In this document: piece by piece, positions 9,602-19,240 of the stretch
How positions within the stretch are numbered: the stretch's first letter is position 1
Layout: each line of letters starts with the position of its first letter
NCBI RefSeq assembly: GCF_014217875.1
Contig: NZ_CP059060.1
Span: forward strand, 62,001-126,000
Length of the DNA: 64,000 bases
Origin: Synechococcus sp. LTW-R
GTDB taxonomy: Bacteria; Cyanobacteriota; Cyanobacteriia; PCC-6307; Cyanobiaceae
Direction of reading: 5' to 3'
The notes under the pieces: model-generated
What the model was told of the DNA's origin: nothing
What the model saw: the letters and a program-made list of their open reading frames with translations, nothing else
Database searches by the model: none
Program-made: the position numbers and the translations under genes

Positions 9602-9651
9602 GCTCGATCCGGGGCGTGCCCGTTCACGCCCCGTCTCTTTGTGCTTCCTGA

Positions 9652-9675
9652 ACCACCCCTCGGGGTGGTTTTTTT
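9652..9675 (+). terminator. Rho-independent terminator after ferredoxin
   Basis: ACCACCCC pairs with GGGGTGGT across a two-base loop and is followed by seven T residues. A second inverted repeat (GGGGCGTG and CACGCCCC, 9611-9632) lies between the stop codon and this hairpin. Confidence 0.9.
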
Positions 9676-9697
9676 GTTTTGAGTCCCCGCTGCCCTC

Positions 9698-10084
9698 GTG
9701 ACTGCCTCAACCCCTCCTCAGGTTCAAGAGGTCTATGCACCAGGCAGTGAGCACACCAGCCCCGGTGCGCAGTACAGCTTTCGTGTGATTGGCCCCTGCT
9801 GCCGTCTCTTCGACCGGGAAGAGCTGCCATGGCCCTGTTGCCGGCTCTCCTGGCGCAGCAAGGAACCCAGCTGGCGCCGTGTCGGCAAGCGCTTTGTACC
9901 CGACCTGGCGGCCCGCCGTTGCCCCTCCTATGCGGTCGAGCTGCTGCAGCCCGGCTCAAGGCCCACCCAGACGGTGCTCACGCTCTTCTCCCAGCGTTTG
10001 AGTGGCCCTCTCCAGGAGTGGTGGTACAGCAAGCAGCCAGCCTCCTGTGACCCTGGCAACGACCGACCGCCGGACGTGGCCTGA
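9698..10084 (+). CDS. Conserved hypothetical protein
   Basis: A 128-residue soluble protein from a GTG start. It is rich in Trp, Arg, Pro and Cys, including two CCR triplets (GPCCRLFDREELPWPCCRLSW). I do not recognise the family. It has no signal peptide or membrane segment and lies alone between two terminators. The start is uncertain because in-frame upstream sequence is short and no clear Shine-Dalgarno is visible. Confidence 0.55.
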   Translation: MTASTPPQVQEVYAPGSEHTSPGAQYSFRVIGPCCRLFDREELPWPCCRLSWRSKEPSWRRVGKRFVPDLAARRCPSYAVELLQPGSRPTQTVLTLFSQRLSGPLQEWWYSKQPASCDPGNDRPPDVA

Positions 10085-10094
10085 ATCCAGGCCA

Positions 10095-10124
10095 CAAAAA
10101 AGCCCCGCCGGTGAGGCGGGGCTT
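10095..10124 (-). terminator. Terminator of psbV, possibly bidirectional
   Basis: On the minus strand AAAGCCCCGCC and GGCGGGGCTTTTTT form a GC-rich stem followed by T residues. It sits 25 bases after the psbV stop. The hairpin could also stop plus-strand transcripts of the preceding gene. Confidence 0.85.
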
Positions 10125-10149
10125 TGAGCTCAGAGGCGTTGAGGCGGGA

Positions 10150-10659
10150 TCAGAAGTAGATCTTGCCGCCGCCCCACTGGGGACCAAGCACTTTCGGTGC
10201 GGTCAGGATGAAGCCGGCCATCAGGCGCAGGTCTTCATCGTTCATGTTGCGCATCTGCACGAAGACGTCGCTGCTGCGGATGCTGGGGTGCACGTCAGCA
10301 ATGCTGTACTCGCCGTCGTAGCTGGTGGGGTCCTTCATGTAGTCCACCAGGGCCTCGACGTTGTCGCGGGCCGGGCTGGCCAGGGCGAGGGTCTCGGGGT
10401 CCAGGCCAACGTTGTGGTTGGTCTTGGTGATGCCGCCGGCGTGGCAGACGCCGCAGCTGTTGTTGAAGGTCTTGCGACCGGCGTTGATTTCCTGCTCGCT
10501 GAAGGTCACCGAGGTGCCAGCGGGATCGGCTGGAACGGTGAGCTGCTCAGTGGTCCACTGGGCGGCCTGAGCAGGGCCTGCAAGACCCACCAGCAGAGCC
10601 AGGGGCAGAAGCATCAGCCGGGCCAGGGACCGGAGTGCAGAGGAGAAAACAGAGGCCAT
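10150..10659 (-). CDS. psbV: Photosystem II cytochrome c-550 PsbV
   Basis: A 169-residue precursor with a signal peptide ending near AQA (residue 32), so the mature extrinsic protein acts on the lumenal face of photosystem II, stabilising the oxygen-evolving cluster. The haem-binding CGVCH is at residues 69-73 and the distal axial ligand His is H124 in DVHPSIR, equal to H92 of the mature protein. The C-terminus LGPQWGGGKIYF is characteristic. The frame is open 22 codons further upstream, but the Met at 10659 gives a normal signal peptide. Confidence 0.96.
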   Translation of the reverse strand: MASVFSSALRSLARLMLLPLALLVGLAGPAQAAQWTTEQLTVPADPAGTSVTFSEQEINAGRKTFNNSCGVCHAGGITKTNHNVGLDPETLALASPARDNVEALVDYMKDPTSYDGEYSIADVHPSIRSSDVFVQMRNMNDEDLRLMAGFILTAPKVLGPQWGGGKIYF

Positions 10660-10765
10660 CGAAAAAGCCGGCAACGTGGCGTTTAAAACGCGCCTGAGTC
10701 CTTGTATCACGGCCACTGGGCCCACCGCTGGGCCAGGCCCAAGGCACTCACGAACTGTTGCAGGC

Positions 10766-11716
10766 TTAGGCCTCTGACGCGGCTACCTCGAGGGTCAGGA
10801 AATCCTTGGCCAGAACCGTGTTCGGAAAGATCGCCTGGGCCTCGGCCTGCAGGTCGTCCGGCGTGACCGGGTTGCCGGGGACGTAGCGCGGGCTCAAGTG
10901 GGTCAAGGCGAGTTGCTTGACCCCTGCCGCGAGCGCCGTCTGGGCGGCCATCGTGCTGGTGGAGTGCTGCTTGGCGAAGGCCATCTCGGACTCCGCATGG
11001 GCAAAGGTGCTCTCGTGGATCAGCAGGTCAGCCCCGGCAGCGAGCTCCACGGCGGCCTCGCTGAAGACGGTGTCGGTGCAGTAGACGACGCTGCAGCCCG
11101 GACGCTCCGGGCCGCACAGGGAGGCGCCATTGATGACTCGGCCGTCCTCCAAGCTGACGCTGCGGCCGGCCTTGAGCTCGGCGTAGATCGGTCCGGGTGG
11201 GATCCCGAGGGCTTTGGCCTGCTCCACATCGAAGCGCCCTGGGCGGGGTTTCTGGTCCACCCGGTAGGCGAAGGCCGGCACCCGGTGGGTCAGGGCGGTG
11301 CAGCGCACGGTGATGTCGTCGTCATCCAGCAAGACGGCGCCGCTGCGGGCGGCCTCCTTCACCCGGTGGCTGCGCAGGGGGTAGCCGATGCGCATGGAGG
11401 ACGTGCGCATCACCCCCTCGAGGTAGTCCCGCAACGGATCCGGCCCGTAGAGGTCGATGCCGCTGCAGGTGCCGGCCAGCCCCAGGCTGGCCAGGAGTCC
11501 CGGCAGGCCAAAGGTGTGGTCGCCGTGCATGTGGGTGATGAACACCCGGCGCAGCTGGCTCACCCGCAGCTCGCTGCGCAGGAATTGGTGCTGCGTCCCC
11601 TCGCCGCAATCAAACAGCCAGAGCTCCGCCCGCTGCGGGAGCCGCAGGGCCACCGCCGACACGTTGCGGGCTCGTGTTGGGACTCCCGAGCTGGTGCCGA
11701 GGAAGGTGACCTGCAC
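10766..11716 (-). CDS. rnz: Ribonuclease Z
   Basis: A 316-residue metallo-beta-lactamase-fold nuclease that cuts the 3' trailer from tRNA precursors. The zinc motif [13 protein letters not shown] puts HMHGDH at residues 62-67; later ligands lie in [15 protein letters not shown] and [11 protein letters not shown] chose the GTG at 11716 (start of [11 protein letters not shown]), which is the usual N-terminus; the longer open frame to 11833 would add an unconserved basic tail. It diverges from the SpoIID-type gene. Confidence 0.93.
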   Translation of the reverse strand: MQVTFLGTSSGVPTRARNVSAVALRLPQRAELWLFDCGEGTQHQFLRSELRVSQLRRVFITHMHGDHTFGLPGLLASLGLAGTCSGIDLYGPDPLRDYLEGVMRTSSMRIGYPLRSHRVKEAARSGAVLLDDDDITVRCTALTHRVPAFAYRVDQKPRPGRFDVEQAKALGIPPGPIYAELKAGRSVSLEDGRVINGASLCGPERPGCSVVYCTDTVFSEAAVELAAGADLLIHESTFAHAESEMAFAKQHSTSTMAAQTALAAGVKQLALTHLSPRYVPGNPVTPDDLQAEAQAIFPNTVLAKDFLTLEVAASEA

Positions 11717-11819
11717 GGCCGGTGTTCTCCCCGGTCTCTCTGGCTTGATCGTGCCACGGCGGGGCTGGCGGGGCACGATCAGGCTCGTCACAATGGCCTG
11801 CCCGTTCCCCCTGGGGTCG

Positions 11820-13121
11820 ATGCCGCCGCGCACTTCTCTCCGAGCCGTCGCCTCGGTCGCGGGGATCTGTGCTGCCCTGGCGGTGGCGCCCCTGCGGGCG
11901 GCGGAGCCCTGGTTGCGGGTGCTTGTCCTGGAGGCCCCCAGCCTGCGCCTGCGGGCGGCTGTGCCCTCGGGCGGCCTCCGCGTTCTCGATCGACGTGGTC
12001 AGCAGCTCGGGCTGGAGCCCCCCGGGGCTGAACTGCGCTTCGAGGCCCAACGGCAAGAGAAAGAGTTGTGGTTTGAGGCGGTGCCCCAGGGGGGCGACCC
12101 CGACCCTGGGGTCTGGCTCGGCCAACGTCGCTACCGCGGTCGCCTCCAGCTGCGGCGTCAGGGGGGGCAGCTTCAGGTGGTCAATCACGTTCCCGTGGAG
12201 ACCTATCTCCCCAGCGTGGTGGGCAGCGAGATGCCGGCGAGCTGGCCCGATGCGGCCCTGAAGGCCCAGGCGGTGGCGGCTCGCACCTATGCCCTCAAGG
12301 CCCGCAAGCCCGCCTCGGCCTTTGATCTCAAGGCCACGGTGGCCAGCCAGGTCTACAAGGGGGTGGAGGCGGAGACCGCCAGCACCTTGGGCGCGGTTCA
12401 GCAGACCCGGGGACTGGTGCTGACCTTCAACGATGCCCTGATTGATGCGGTGTTCCACAGCAGCAGTGGTGGGGCGACCGAAAGCAGCGGTGACCTCTGG
12501 ACCCGCCAGATGCCCTATCTGATCAGTGTCCCGGACTTTGACCATGCCTCGCCTGTGCATCAGTGGAGCAAGCTCCTCGATGGGCCGCTGTTGCGGCGGG
12601 CGTTCCCTGAACTCAACCAGGTCCTGGCGATTGACGTGCTCTCCAGGACGGCCACGGGTCGTGTCCGTGAGGCGCGCGCGGTTGGGGCTGGCGGTCAGCA
12701 GGTCCTGCTCAGCGGTGCCCAGCTCCGCAGTCGCCTGGGCCTGCGCAGCACCTGGGTCCGCTTTGAGTTGGCCCCGACCAAGACCGCCAGCGTTGAGCCC
12801 TTCGGATTGACGGCCAGCCATGCCCCCCTGGGCTGGCCGGCGCCGCCTCCGCCCTTGCCGGCCTTCTCCTTGCCCCAGGCCCGGCCGCTTCCAGGGGCGG
12901 CCGTTCAGCTGGTGGCCGTCGGCCGCGGCTACGGCCATGGCATTGGCATGAGTCAGTGGGGGGCGATGGCGCTGGCCCAGCGGGGCGAGAGTTTCGACGC
13001 GATCCTGCGCCACTACTACCGAGGTGTTCAGCTCGAGTCCTACGGGGCCCTGGCACAACGGACCCGACCTCAGCCAGGCTCAAAGCCGGAGGCATGGCAG
13101 GCGATGGCCCCGCGGTTGTGA
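11820..13121 (+). CDS. Secreted SpoIID/LytB-domain protein
   Basis: A 433-residue protein with an N-terminal signal peptide ([20 protein letters not shown] to LRA) and a SpoIID/LytB domain. Typical stretches are [41 protein letters not shown] and, near the C-terminus, [20 protein letters not shown]. In Bacillus SpoIID this domain is a lytic transglycosylase acting on peptidoglycan; in cyanobacteria the role is unproven. An alternative start at 11793 adds nine residues. A nagB-like gene overlaps its 3' end, hinting at amino-sugar or cell-wall turnover. Confidence 0.85.
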   Translation: MPPRTSLRAVASVAGICAALAVAPLRAAEPWLRVLVLEAPSLRLRAAVPSGGLRVLDRRGQQLGLEPPGAELRFEAQRQEKELWFEAVPQGGDPDPGVWLGQRRYRGRLQLRRQGGQLQVVNHVPVETYLPSVVGSEMPASWPDAALKAQAVAARTYALKARKPASAFDLKATVASQVYKGVEAETASTLGAVQQTRGLVLTFNDALIDAVFHSSSGGATESSGDLWTRQMPYLISVPDFDHASPVHQWSKLLDGPLLRRAFPELNQVLAIDVLSRTATGRVREARAVGAGGQQVLLSGAQLRSRLGLRSTWVRFELAPTKTASVEPFGLTASHAPLGWPAPPPPLPAFSLPQARPLPGAAVQLVAVGRGYGHGIGMSQWGAMALAQRGESFDAILRHYYRGVQLESYGALAQRTRPQPGSKPEAWQAMAPRL

Positions 13122-13873
13122 GAACCCAGCTGATCAACCTGACGCTGGCCGCCGATGCCGGCGCCGTGGCGGAGCTCGTCGCCCGGCGGCTGCTGGAGGC
13201 CCTGCGCTCGCGGGGCAACCTCGGTCTGGCCACCGGGCGCACCATGCTGCCCGTCTACGGCGCGTTGGTGCGGCTGCTGCGTCAGTTGCCGCCGCAGGAG
13301 CGCCAGGCGCTCTTGGAGGATTGGTGCAGCTTCAACCTCGATGAATACGTCGGTCTCGGGGCGGAGGACCCCCGCTCCTTTGCGGCCTTCATGCAGGTCC
13401 AGCTGGGGGCACCGCTGCAGCTTCCCGGGGGTGCGCTGCGGATTCCCGATGGCCAGGCACTGGACCCCCAGATGGAGGCACTTCGCTATCGCGAGGACCT
13501 CGAGAGCGCCGGCGGCCTGGGTCTGCAGTTGCTGGGTTTGGGCAGCAACGGCCATGTGGGGTTCAACGAACCCCCGTGTGGTCCCGAGATGCCCTGCCGT
13601 GCCCTGACCTTGAGTCGAGCGACCCGGGAGCAAAACGCGGATGCCTTTGGGGGGAACCCGGACGATGTCCCGGATCAGGCCATCACCCTGGGGACGGCCG
13701 AGATCCTGGCGGCCGACTCCCTCCTGCTGGTGGTCACCGGGGCCGCGAAGGCTGAAATCCTGCGCCGGACCCTGCAGGAGCCGCCCTGCGACGCCGTGCC
13801 CGCCAGCTGGCTGCAGCGCCACCCCCGGCTGGAGGTCGTGGCGGACCGGGAGGCTGCCGCCGCCCTTAGCTGA
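13094..13873 (+). CDS. nagB: Glucosamine-6-phosphate deaminase/6-phosphogluconolactonase family protein (NagB-like)
   Basis: About 259 residues of the NagB fold. FNLDEYVGL and [16 protein letters not shown] are the signature segments of glucosamine-6-phosphate deaminase, which converts GlcN6P to fructose-6-phosphate and ammonia. The start is uncertain: ATG at 13094 overlaps the end of the SpoIID gene, while GTG at 13118 would overlap its stop as GTGA. The gene converges on yebC with an 8-base overlap of the coding ends. Confidence 0.82.
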   Translation: MAGDGPAVVRTQLINLTLAADAGAVAELVARRLLEALRSRGNLGLATGRTMLPVYGALVRLLRQLPPQERQALLEDWCSFNLDEYVGLGAEDPRSFAAFMQVQLGAPLQLPGGALRIPDGQALDPQMEALRYREDLESAGGLGLQLLGLGSNGHVGFNEPPCGPEMPCRALTLSRATREQNADAFGGNPDDVPDQAITLGTAEILAADSLLLVVTGAAKAEILRRTLQEPPCDAVPASWLQRHPRLEVVADREAAAALS

Positions 13874-14627
13874 GGGCCGCCTCAATCAGCGCCTCGTCCG
13901 CCTCCAGGTTGGAGGTCACCGTGCGGACGTCATCCAACTCCTCGAGGGCATCGAGCAGTTTCAGGCACCCCGCGAGGGGCTCTGGATCCTCCAGTTGGCA
14001 GGGGGTCTGGGCGATCCAGCGGTGTTCCCAGCTGCTGACCGGCAGCCCGGCGCGGCGAAGGTTGTCTTGGAGGGCCTCCAGCTGCTCAAACGGGCCGATG
14101 ATCTCCGCTCCGTCGGCATCGATCTCGTAGCTGAGGACCTGGTCCTCAAGGTTGAGCAGGTGCTCGAGCAGCACCTCCTCTTGGAGGCCGGGTTGGCTCA
14201 GTCGAACGACGCTGCGGTGCTCGAAGAGGTAGCCCACGCAGCCGGTTTCGCCGAGGTTGCCGCCGTTCTTGTTGAAGGCCAAGCGAATTTCGGCGGCGGC
14301 CCGGTTGCGGTTGTCGGTCAGCGATTCGATCAGGACAGCCACGCCTCCCGGGCCGTAGCCCTCGTAGCGGACCTCCTCAAATGGGTCGGCCCCACTGCCC
14401 CCTTGCCCGGAGCCCTTGGCGATGGCCCGCTCGATGTTGGCGTTGGGCACCCGCGCCGCCTTGGCCTTCTCGATGGCGGTGCGCAGCTGGAAATTGCCCG
14501 CCGGGTCGGCTCCAGCGCGGGCCGCCACCATGATCTCCCGGCCGAGGCGCGTGAAGACCGCCCCGCGCTTGGCATCCACCACGGCCTTGGTGCGTTTGAT
14601 TTGGGCCCATCGGCTGTGGCCGGCCAT
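13866..14627 (-). CDS. yebC: YebC/PmpR family protein
   Basis: A 253-residue protein starting [20 protein letters not shown], the hallmark N-terminus of YebC. The family was long called a transcriptional regulator; recent work assigns some members to relief of ribosome stalling, so the exact role here is open. [13 protein letters not shown] and the acidic C-terminal domain also fit. truB lies upstream on the same strand (18-base gap). Confidence 0.92.
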   Translation of the reverse strand: MAGHSRWAQIKRTKAVVDAKRGAVFTRLGREIMVAARAGADPAGNFQLRTAIEKAKAARVPNANIERAIAKGSGQGGSGADPFEEVRYEGYGPGGVAVLIESLTDNRNRAAAEIRLAFNKNGGNLGETGCVGYLFEHRSVVRLSQPGLQEEVLLEHLLNLEDQVLSYEIDADGAEIIGPFEQLEALQDNLRRAGLPVSSWEHRWIAQTPCQLEDPEPLAGCLKLLDALEELDDVRTVTSNLEADEALIEAALS

Positions 14628-14645
14628 GTGTGAAGTCGAAGTGAA

Positions 14646-15557
14646 CTAGCCCGCCGCGTCGAGCACGAGCTTGGGTTGCAATTGCCCGGGGGAGGCAACC
14701 CGGGCCATACCCGCCAGGTTGCCATCTGGATCCACCACCACCACCGGGCTCTCGAGGACCCAGCTGGGGTCACAGCTCTGGATTCGACCGCAGCGCCAGC
14801 CCGTCATCCCCTCGCCATCGAGCTGATGCTGGGGCAGGTGGCCAAGCACCTCCAGGGGATTCAGGAGGGCGGGGGGCTCCCCCTCCAGCTGCTCCAACGG
14901 CACGCTTTGCTCAAGACCAAACCCCAGGGCCCGGGTTCGCCGCAAGCGCGCAAGGCTGCCGCCGCAGCCCAGGGCGTCGCCGAGGTCGCGGGCCAAGGAG
15001 CGGATGTAGGTGCCGGCGCTGCAATGCACCTCCAGTTCGAGACGGCCCTGGACTGGATCCCAATCCAGCAACGCGAGGCGGTGAATCGTGACGGGCCGGG
15101 GGGCGAGCTCCGGGCATTGGCCGGCGCGGGCCAGCTTGTAGGCCCGCTCGCCATTGACATGAACCGCGGAGACCGCCGGCGGACGTTGCTGGATGGCTCC
15201 GCGGAAGGGGGCGAGGGCGCTGACGAGGTCCGTGTCGCTGAGGCTGGGGATCGGCCGCTCCTCGAGCACCTCCCCCTCCAGGTCATCGCTGTCGGTGCGC
15301 ACCCCTAGCTGGACGATGCCCCGGTAGGTCTTGTCGCCCTCCAGGTAAGGCAGCAGCCGGGTGGCGGGGCCCAGGGCGATGGGGAGGACTCCGGTCACGG
15401 CCGGGTCCAAGGTCCCCCCATGGCCCACCCGTTTGAGCCCATAGGCCCGGCGGATGCGCGAGACACAGCTGTGGGAGCTCATCCCTGCCGGCTTGTCGAG
15501 TACGAGAAAGCCGCAGATCAACGCTGGATTGAGGCGAGCAGGTCGCAATGCTGCCAC
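14646..15557 (-). CDS. truB: tRNA pseudouridine(55) synthase TruB
   Basis: About 303 residues. GFLVLDKPAGMSSHSCVSRI opens the catalytic domain, and GHGGTLDPAVTGVLPI carries the catalytic Asp. It converts U55 of the tRNA T loop to pseudouridine. The start is not clear: no ATG precedes the conserved region closely, and I chose the GTG at 15557; TTG at 15548 is an alternative, and the open frame reaches 15674 but would overlap the divergent transporter gene. yebC follows in the same direction. Confidence 0.92.
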   Translation of the reverse strand: MAALRPARLNPALICGFLVLDKPAGMSSHSCVSRIRRAYGLKRVGHGGTLDPAVTGVLPIALGPATRLLPYLEGDKTYRGIVQLGVRTDSDDLEGEVLEERPIPSLSDTDLVSALAPFRGAIQQRPPAVSAVHVNGERAYKLARAGQCPELAPRPVTIHRLALLDWDPVQGRLELEVHCSAGTYIRSLARDLGDALGCGGSLARLRRTRALGFGLEQSVPLEQLEGEPPALLNPLEVLGHLPQHQLDGEGMTGWRCGRIQSCDPSWVLESPVVVVDPDGNLAGMARVASPGQLQPKLVLDAAG

Positions 15558-15582
15558 CGTGTGGCGCAGCTGATGGCCCCGA

Positions 15583-16317
15583 ATGCCCGTGGATGAGGCT
15601 CTGCAACAGCGCCGGGAGCTGGCCTTTCTGGTGCTCTCCGGTCTGTTCCTGGGAACGATGGGGATGTTGAACATCCTCGGGCTGACGCGCTTTCTGCAGC
15701 TCGGTCAGATCGGGTCCTGGCCGGTGGTGGTGGCCGTCGGTGCCCTCCCCTATCCGGTGACTTTTCTCTGCACGGACTTGATCAGTGAGATCTGGGGCGA
15801 GCAGCGGGCCAATCAGCTGGTTTGGGTGGGGCTGCTGCTCAATGGCTGGATCGTGCTGGTGCTCTGGCTCGGCGGCATCTTGCCGGGCCTGCCCGGGGCA
15901 CCCGATGAGACCTTTTTCGCGGTGCAGGGCTTGGCCTTTGGCGCGGTGGGCGCCTCGATGGCGGCCTATATGGCGGCGCAGTTCACCGATGTGCGTCTCT
16001 TCCATTTCTGGAAACGCCTGACGGGTGGCCGGGCGCTGTGGTTGCGCAATAACGGCTCCACCCTGGTGAGTCAGCTGGTGGATACGACGGCGGTGGTGCT
16101 GATCAGCCACTACGCCGCCCATGTCTTGCCGGTTCGAGCGGATCTCCCGGTGGCGCCCCAGCTGCTGAGCTTCATCGCCAGCGGCTATCTCTTCAAGGCC
16201 TTGGCGGCCTTGCTGGACACCTTGCCCTTCTATTGGCTGACGGCCTGGTTACGCCGTTGGTTGAAGGTGCCTGGGGCCGGGGCGGAGTTGGTCCCTGAGC
16301 AGCGACCTCTACGGTGA
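15583..16317 (+). CDS. yhhQ: Queuosine precursor transporter, YhhQ/VUT family
   Basis: A 244-residue integral membrane protein with about six hydrophobic segments. PYPVTFLCTDLISEIWGEQRA is the family's characteristic segment, and DTTAVVLISHYAA and FKALAALLDTLPFYW also match. YhhQ of E. coli imports queuosine precursors (preQ0/preQ1). A queA gene for queuosine synthesis is present elsewhere in the window (48.8 kb). It is divergent from truB and followed after 6 bases by a methyltransferase gene. Confidence 0.85.
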   Translation: MPVDEALQQRRELAFLVLSGLFLGTMGMLNILGLTRFLQLGQIGSWPVVVAVGALPYPVTFLCTDLISEIWGEQRANQLVWVGLLLNGWIVLVLWLGGILPGLPGAPDETFFAVQGLAFGAVGASMAAYMAAQFTDVRLFHFWKRLTGGRALWLRNNGSTLVSQLVDTTAVVLISHYAAHVLPVRADLPVAPQLLSFIASGYLFKALAALLDTLPFYWLTAWLRRWLKVPGAGAELVPEQRPLR

Positions 16318-16323
16318 GCAGCC

Positions 16324-17070
16324 ATGACCGTCACCGCCCCTCTCTCCCTCGATCATTTCTTCGCTGGAGGCTTTGATCTGCGCCAGCAATTGGGGGCCCA
16401 TCTCTCGCTCTCGGCGGCTGAGCTCGAGCGGCAATTGCCCTTGGCCACCGAAGCCCTCGCCGCCGCCCATCCGGGGGCCTTCAATCCCGATCAGGCCGGC
16501 AGCTTCTACGAAAACGAGGTGGGCCATGCCCATCTGCTGGAGCTCGCGGCTTGGCACCTGAGCAGCGCCGATTACATCGCGGACACCCTGCGGCTGCAGG
16601 CGATGTTTGCCAAAGGGCATGTGCTCGATTTCGGCGGCGGCATCGGCACCCACGCCTTGGCGGCAGCGGCCCTTCCCGCCGTGGAGGCGGTCTGGTTTGT
16701 CGACCTCAACCCAGCGAACCGCGCGTTCGTGACGGAGCGGGCTGAGCGCTTTGGTCTGGCCCACAAGTTGCGCTGTTTCCGCGACCTCGGGGATGCCGCA
16801 CTTCCGGCCCAGTTCGACACGGTGGTCTGTCTGGATGTGCTCGAGCACCTCAATGCCCCATCGGCGCAACTCGAGCAGTTCGCGCAGCGGATGGGGCCCG
16901 AGGCCATTGCCTTGCTCAATTGGTATTTCTTCCAGGGCTTCAACGGCGAGTACCCGTTCCACTTCGACGATCCGGCCTTAGTGGAGCGCTTCTTTCGCAC
17001 CCTCCAGGCCCGTTTCCTCGAGGTGTTTCACCCCTACCTGATCACCACCCGCGCCTATCGCCTGGCCTGA
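16324..17070 (+). CDS. Class I SAM-dependent methyltransferase
   Basis: A 248-residue protein with the SAM-binding motif HVLDFGGGIGTHALAAAA near residue 100 and the downstream motifs VWFVDLNP and FDTVVCLDVLEHL. The substrate cannot be read from the sequence. It starts 6 bases after the YhhQ-type gene and is probably in the same operon. The first ~75 residues have no motif that I recognise. Confidence 0.8.
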   Translation: MTVTAPLSLDHFFAGGFDLRQQLGAHLSLSAAELERQLPLATEALAAAHPGAFNPDQAGSFYENEVGHAHLLELAAWHLSSADYIADTLRLQAMFAKGHVLDFGGGIGTHALAAAALPAVEAVWFVDLNPANRAFVTERAERFGLAHKLRCFRDLGDAALPAQFDTVVCLDVLEHLNAPSAQLEQFAQRMGPEAIALLNWYFFQGFNGEYPFHFDDPALVERFFRTLQARFLEVFHPYLITTRAYRLA

Positions 17071-17080
17071 CGCCGGGCAC

Positions 17081-17105
17081 AAAAAAGCCGGCACCGCGGT
17101 GCCGG
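17081..17105 (-). terminator. Terminator of rplU-rpmA
   Basis: On the minus strand CCGGCACC and GGTGCCGG form a perfect hairpin followed by six T residues. It lies 25 bases past the rpmA stop. Confidence 0.9.
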
Positions 17106-17129
17106 GTCAAGCCTCAGGGGCAGTGGGCC

Positions 17130-17393
17130 TCAGCCGACGGCCACGTTGATGCGCTTGCGGGTGCGCAGGCCACGCTTGATGGTGTCGAAGCTGACCACGC
17201 CATCCACGAGGGCGAAGAGGGTGTCATCGGCACCGCGGCCGACGTTGCTGCCGGGGAGGACGGAGGTGCCGCGCTGGCGGATCAGGATCGAGCCGGCGCT
17301 GACGGATTCGCCGCCGTAGCGCTTGACGCCCAGACGCTTGGCGTTGGAGTCGCGGCCGTTACGGGTGGAGCCGGTGCCTTTCTTGTGGGCCAT
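17130..17393 (-). CDS. rpmA: 50S ribosomal protein L27
   Basis: An 87-residue L27 starting [24 protein letters not shown], with the conserved [17 protein letters not shown] and the end KRINVAVG. There is no cleavable N-terminal extension of the Firmicutes type. It is cotranscribed with rplU, 41 bases upstream. Confidence 0.97.
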   Translation of the reverse strand: MAHKKGTGSTRNGRDSNAKRLGVKRYGGESVSAGSILIRQRGTSVLPGSNVGRGADDTLFALVDGVVSFDTIKRGLRTRKRINVAVG

Positions 17394-17434
17394 GGGGGAG
17401 AGAGCTCAGGGATTCAGGGGAAGGATCTGGAGGA

Positions 17435-17788
17435 TCAGGCCAGTGCTTTGCCGCCGACGCTGATGGACTTGACCATCACGCGGGTGAGCTCCTGACGGTG
17501 ACCGTTCTTACGGCGGGTCTTCTTCTTCGGGCGCATCTTGTAGACGATGACCTTCTGGCCGCGGCGGTGAGCCATCACCTGCAGCTCAACGGTGGCGCCT
17601 TTCACGTAGGGCTGACCGACACTGGCGGCCTTGCCGTCGTTCACCAGCAGCACGTTCTCGAGGGTGAGGGTGCTGTCGACCTCGGCGTGGATCCGGTTGA
17701 GGTCGTAGTAACGGTTGGGCTGGACCCAGACCTGGGTGCCCGACGTTTCGACGATGGCGTAAGGGCCGGTTTGCGAATCAGTACTCAT
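17435..17788 (-). CDS. rplU: 50S ribosomal protein L21
   Basis: A 117-residue L21. [20 protein letters not shown] at the N-terminus and [20 protein letters not shown] near the C-terminus are typical. The frame is open to 17863, but [14 protein letters not shown] at 17788 fits the family. It heads the rplU-rpmA operon and diverges from kaiA, an arrangement common in marine Synechococcus. Confidence 0.96.
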   Translation of the reverse strand: MSTDSQTGPYAIVETSGTQVWVQPNRYYDLNRIHAEVDSTLTLENVLLVNDGKAASVGQPYVKGATVELQVMAHRRGQKVIVYKMRPKKKTRRKNGHRQELTRVMVKSISVGGKALA

Positions 17789-17931
17789 GACAGAGGGGGC
17801 GTGGTCAGGCTGACGGGAGGACTCCGTCATTGCGGCCTGCCACGGCAATTGGAAGACAAACAACGAGTTTCACCGCTCAAGGTGACTCCCGTCAACACTG
17901 AGGTCAATCGCGAGGCCCCCAACTGCGGCCC

Positions 17932-18777
17932 ATGACCCAGCCGGCGCTCACCATTGCTTCGCTGTTGTCGGACCCGCGTTTGGTCAAGGGCGCCACCAGC
18001 TGGCTGAAGGGCGAGCGCTATCGCCTGGAGGATCTGGGCGCCCTCTCCGATCCCATCGCCGAATTGCTCCAGCGGCGGGATGCTTTCGATGTGGTGCTGC
18101 TGCAGCAGGGCGTGACCGCCGCAGAAGCCCTCGAGGGTTTGCGTCAACACGGGGTCCTGTTGCCGGCGGTCGTCGTCGGAGAAGTCAGCGGTCGCGTCGA
18201 CTATCACGACGCTGAGGTGCATCTGCCCCAGGACCAACTCGAGCAAATCGTCTACAGCCTGGATGCGGCGGTCTCCCGCTTCCTGCGTAAGGGACTGTCC
18301 CCTGGGCAGGAGTCCACCGGTGAGTCCACCTCGACCCCACAGCCGTGGCGGCTCCCCAATCGGCTCCAGGGTCGTCTGGGGTATCTGGGCGTCTTCTACA
18401 AGCGCGACCCCTCTCTGTTTTTGCGCAATCTCCCGCAGGAAGACCACGAGGAGTTGCGCCAGTCCTTGCAGCGGGGCTACCGGGATGTCCTGATCAGTTA
18501 CTTCAAGGACCCCGCGGCGGCGAACCAGGCGATTGAGAGCTTCGTGCACAGCGCGTTCTTCTGCGATCTGCCGGTCAACAGCGTTGTTGAAATCCACGTC
18601 GATCTCATGGATTCCTTCTGGAAGCAACTGCGACTGGAAGGCCATAAAAACGATTTTCTTCAGGATTACAGGCTTGCGCTCTTGGACGTCATGGCCCATT
18701 TGTGTGAGATGTACAGGCGTTCGATTCCCCCAGATACCCCGTTGGCTGAGCCACCGCCCGGTGAGGTCAGTGCGTAG
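17932..18777 (+). CDS. kaiA: Circadian clock protein KaiA
   Basis: A 281-residue full-length KaiA, which stimulates KaiC autophosphorylation. The N-terminal ~130 residues are the pseudo-receiver domain; a linker with [10 protein letters not shown] follows; the C-terminal four-helix domain begins around [19 protein letters not shown] and includes [11 protein letters not shown] and [18 protein letters not shown]. Prochlorococcus lacks an intact kaiA, so its presence argues for Synechococcus/Cyanobium. kaiB begins 38 bases downstream. Confidence 0.96.
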   Translation: MTQPALTIASLLSDPRLVKGATSWLKGERYRLEDLGALSDPIAELLQRRDAFDVVLLQQGVTAAEALEGLRQHGVLLPAVVVGEVSGRVDYHDAEVHLPQDQLEQIVYSLDAAVSRFLRKGLSPGQESTGESTSTPQPWRLPNRLQGRLGYLGVFYKRDPSLFLRNLPQEDHEELRQSLQRGYRDVLISYFKDPAAANQAIESFVHSAFFCDLPVNSVVEIHVDLMDSFWKQLRLEGHKNDFLQDYRLALLDVMAHLCEMYRRSIPPDTPLAEPPPGEVSA

Positions 18778-18815
18778 TCCTTAGTCCTTTCATTTTTTCT
18801 TCAGAGGTGATTTCC

Positions 18816-19163
18816 ATGAGTCCACGCAAGACCTACATCCTCAAGCTCTATGTGGCGGGGAATACGCCGAACTCGATGCGTGCACTCAAAACCCTGCGCA
18901 ACATCCTCGATACGGAGTTTCAAGGGGTATATGCCTTGAAGGTGATTGATGTGCTCAAAAACCCCCAACTCGCTGAAGAAGACAAGATTCTGGCGACGCC
19001 CACGCTCTCGAAAATTCTTCCGCCGCCCGTGCGCCGGATTATTGGTGACTTGTCCGACCGAGAGCGGGTTTTGATTGGTTTGGACCTCTTGTTTGAGGAA
19101 CTCAGTGATGAGGCCTTGGCTGAGTCCTTTGCCGATGAGGATGTGGTGGGAGATCTTGTGTGA
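18816..19163 (+). CDS. kaiB: Circadian clock protein KaiB
   Basis: A 115-residue KaiB starting [20 protein letters not shown]. The thioredoxin-like core includes [20 protein letters not shown] and [20 protein letters not shown]. The C-terminal tail is acidic ([10 protein letters not shown]). It binds phosphorylated KaiC and sequesters KaiA. I chose ATG 18816, which has an AGAGG-type ribosome site just upstream, over an in-frame GTG at 18807. kaiC follows after 77 bases. Confidence 0.97.
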   Translation: MSPRKTYILKLYVAGNTPNSMRALKTLRNILDTEFQGVYALKVIDVLKNPQLAEEDKILATPTLSKILPPPVRRIIGDLSDRERVLIGLDLLFEELSDEALAESFADEDVVGDLV

Positions 19164-19240
19164 AAACCCAGGTCAAACCCTTGAGAATGGCTGCCAGACC
19201 CACGAAAACTGCCTAAATTTTCAGTAGGACCACCCCTCCC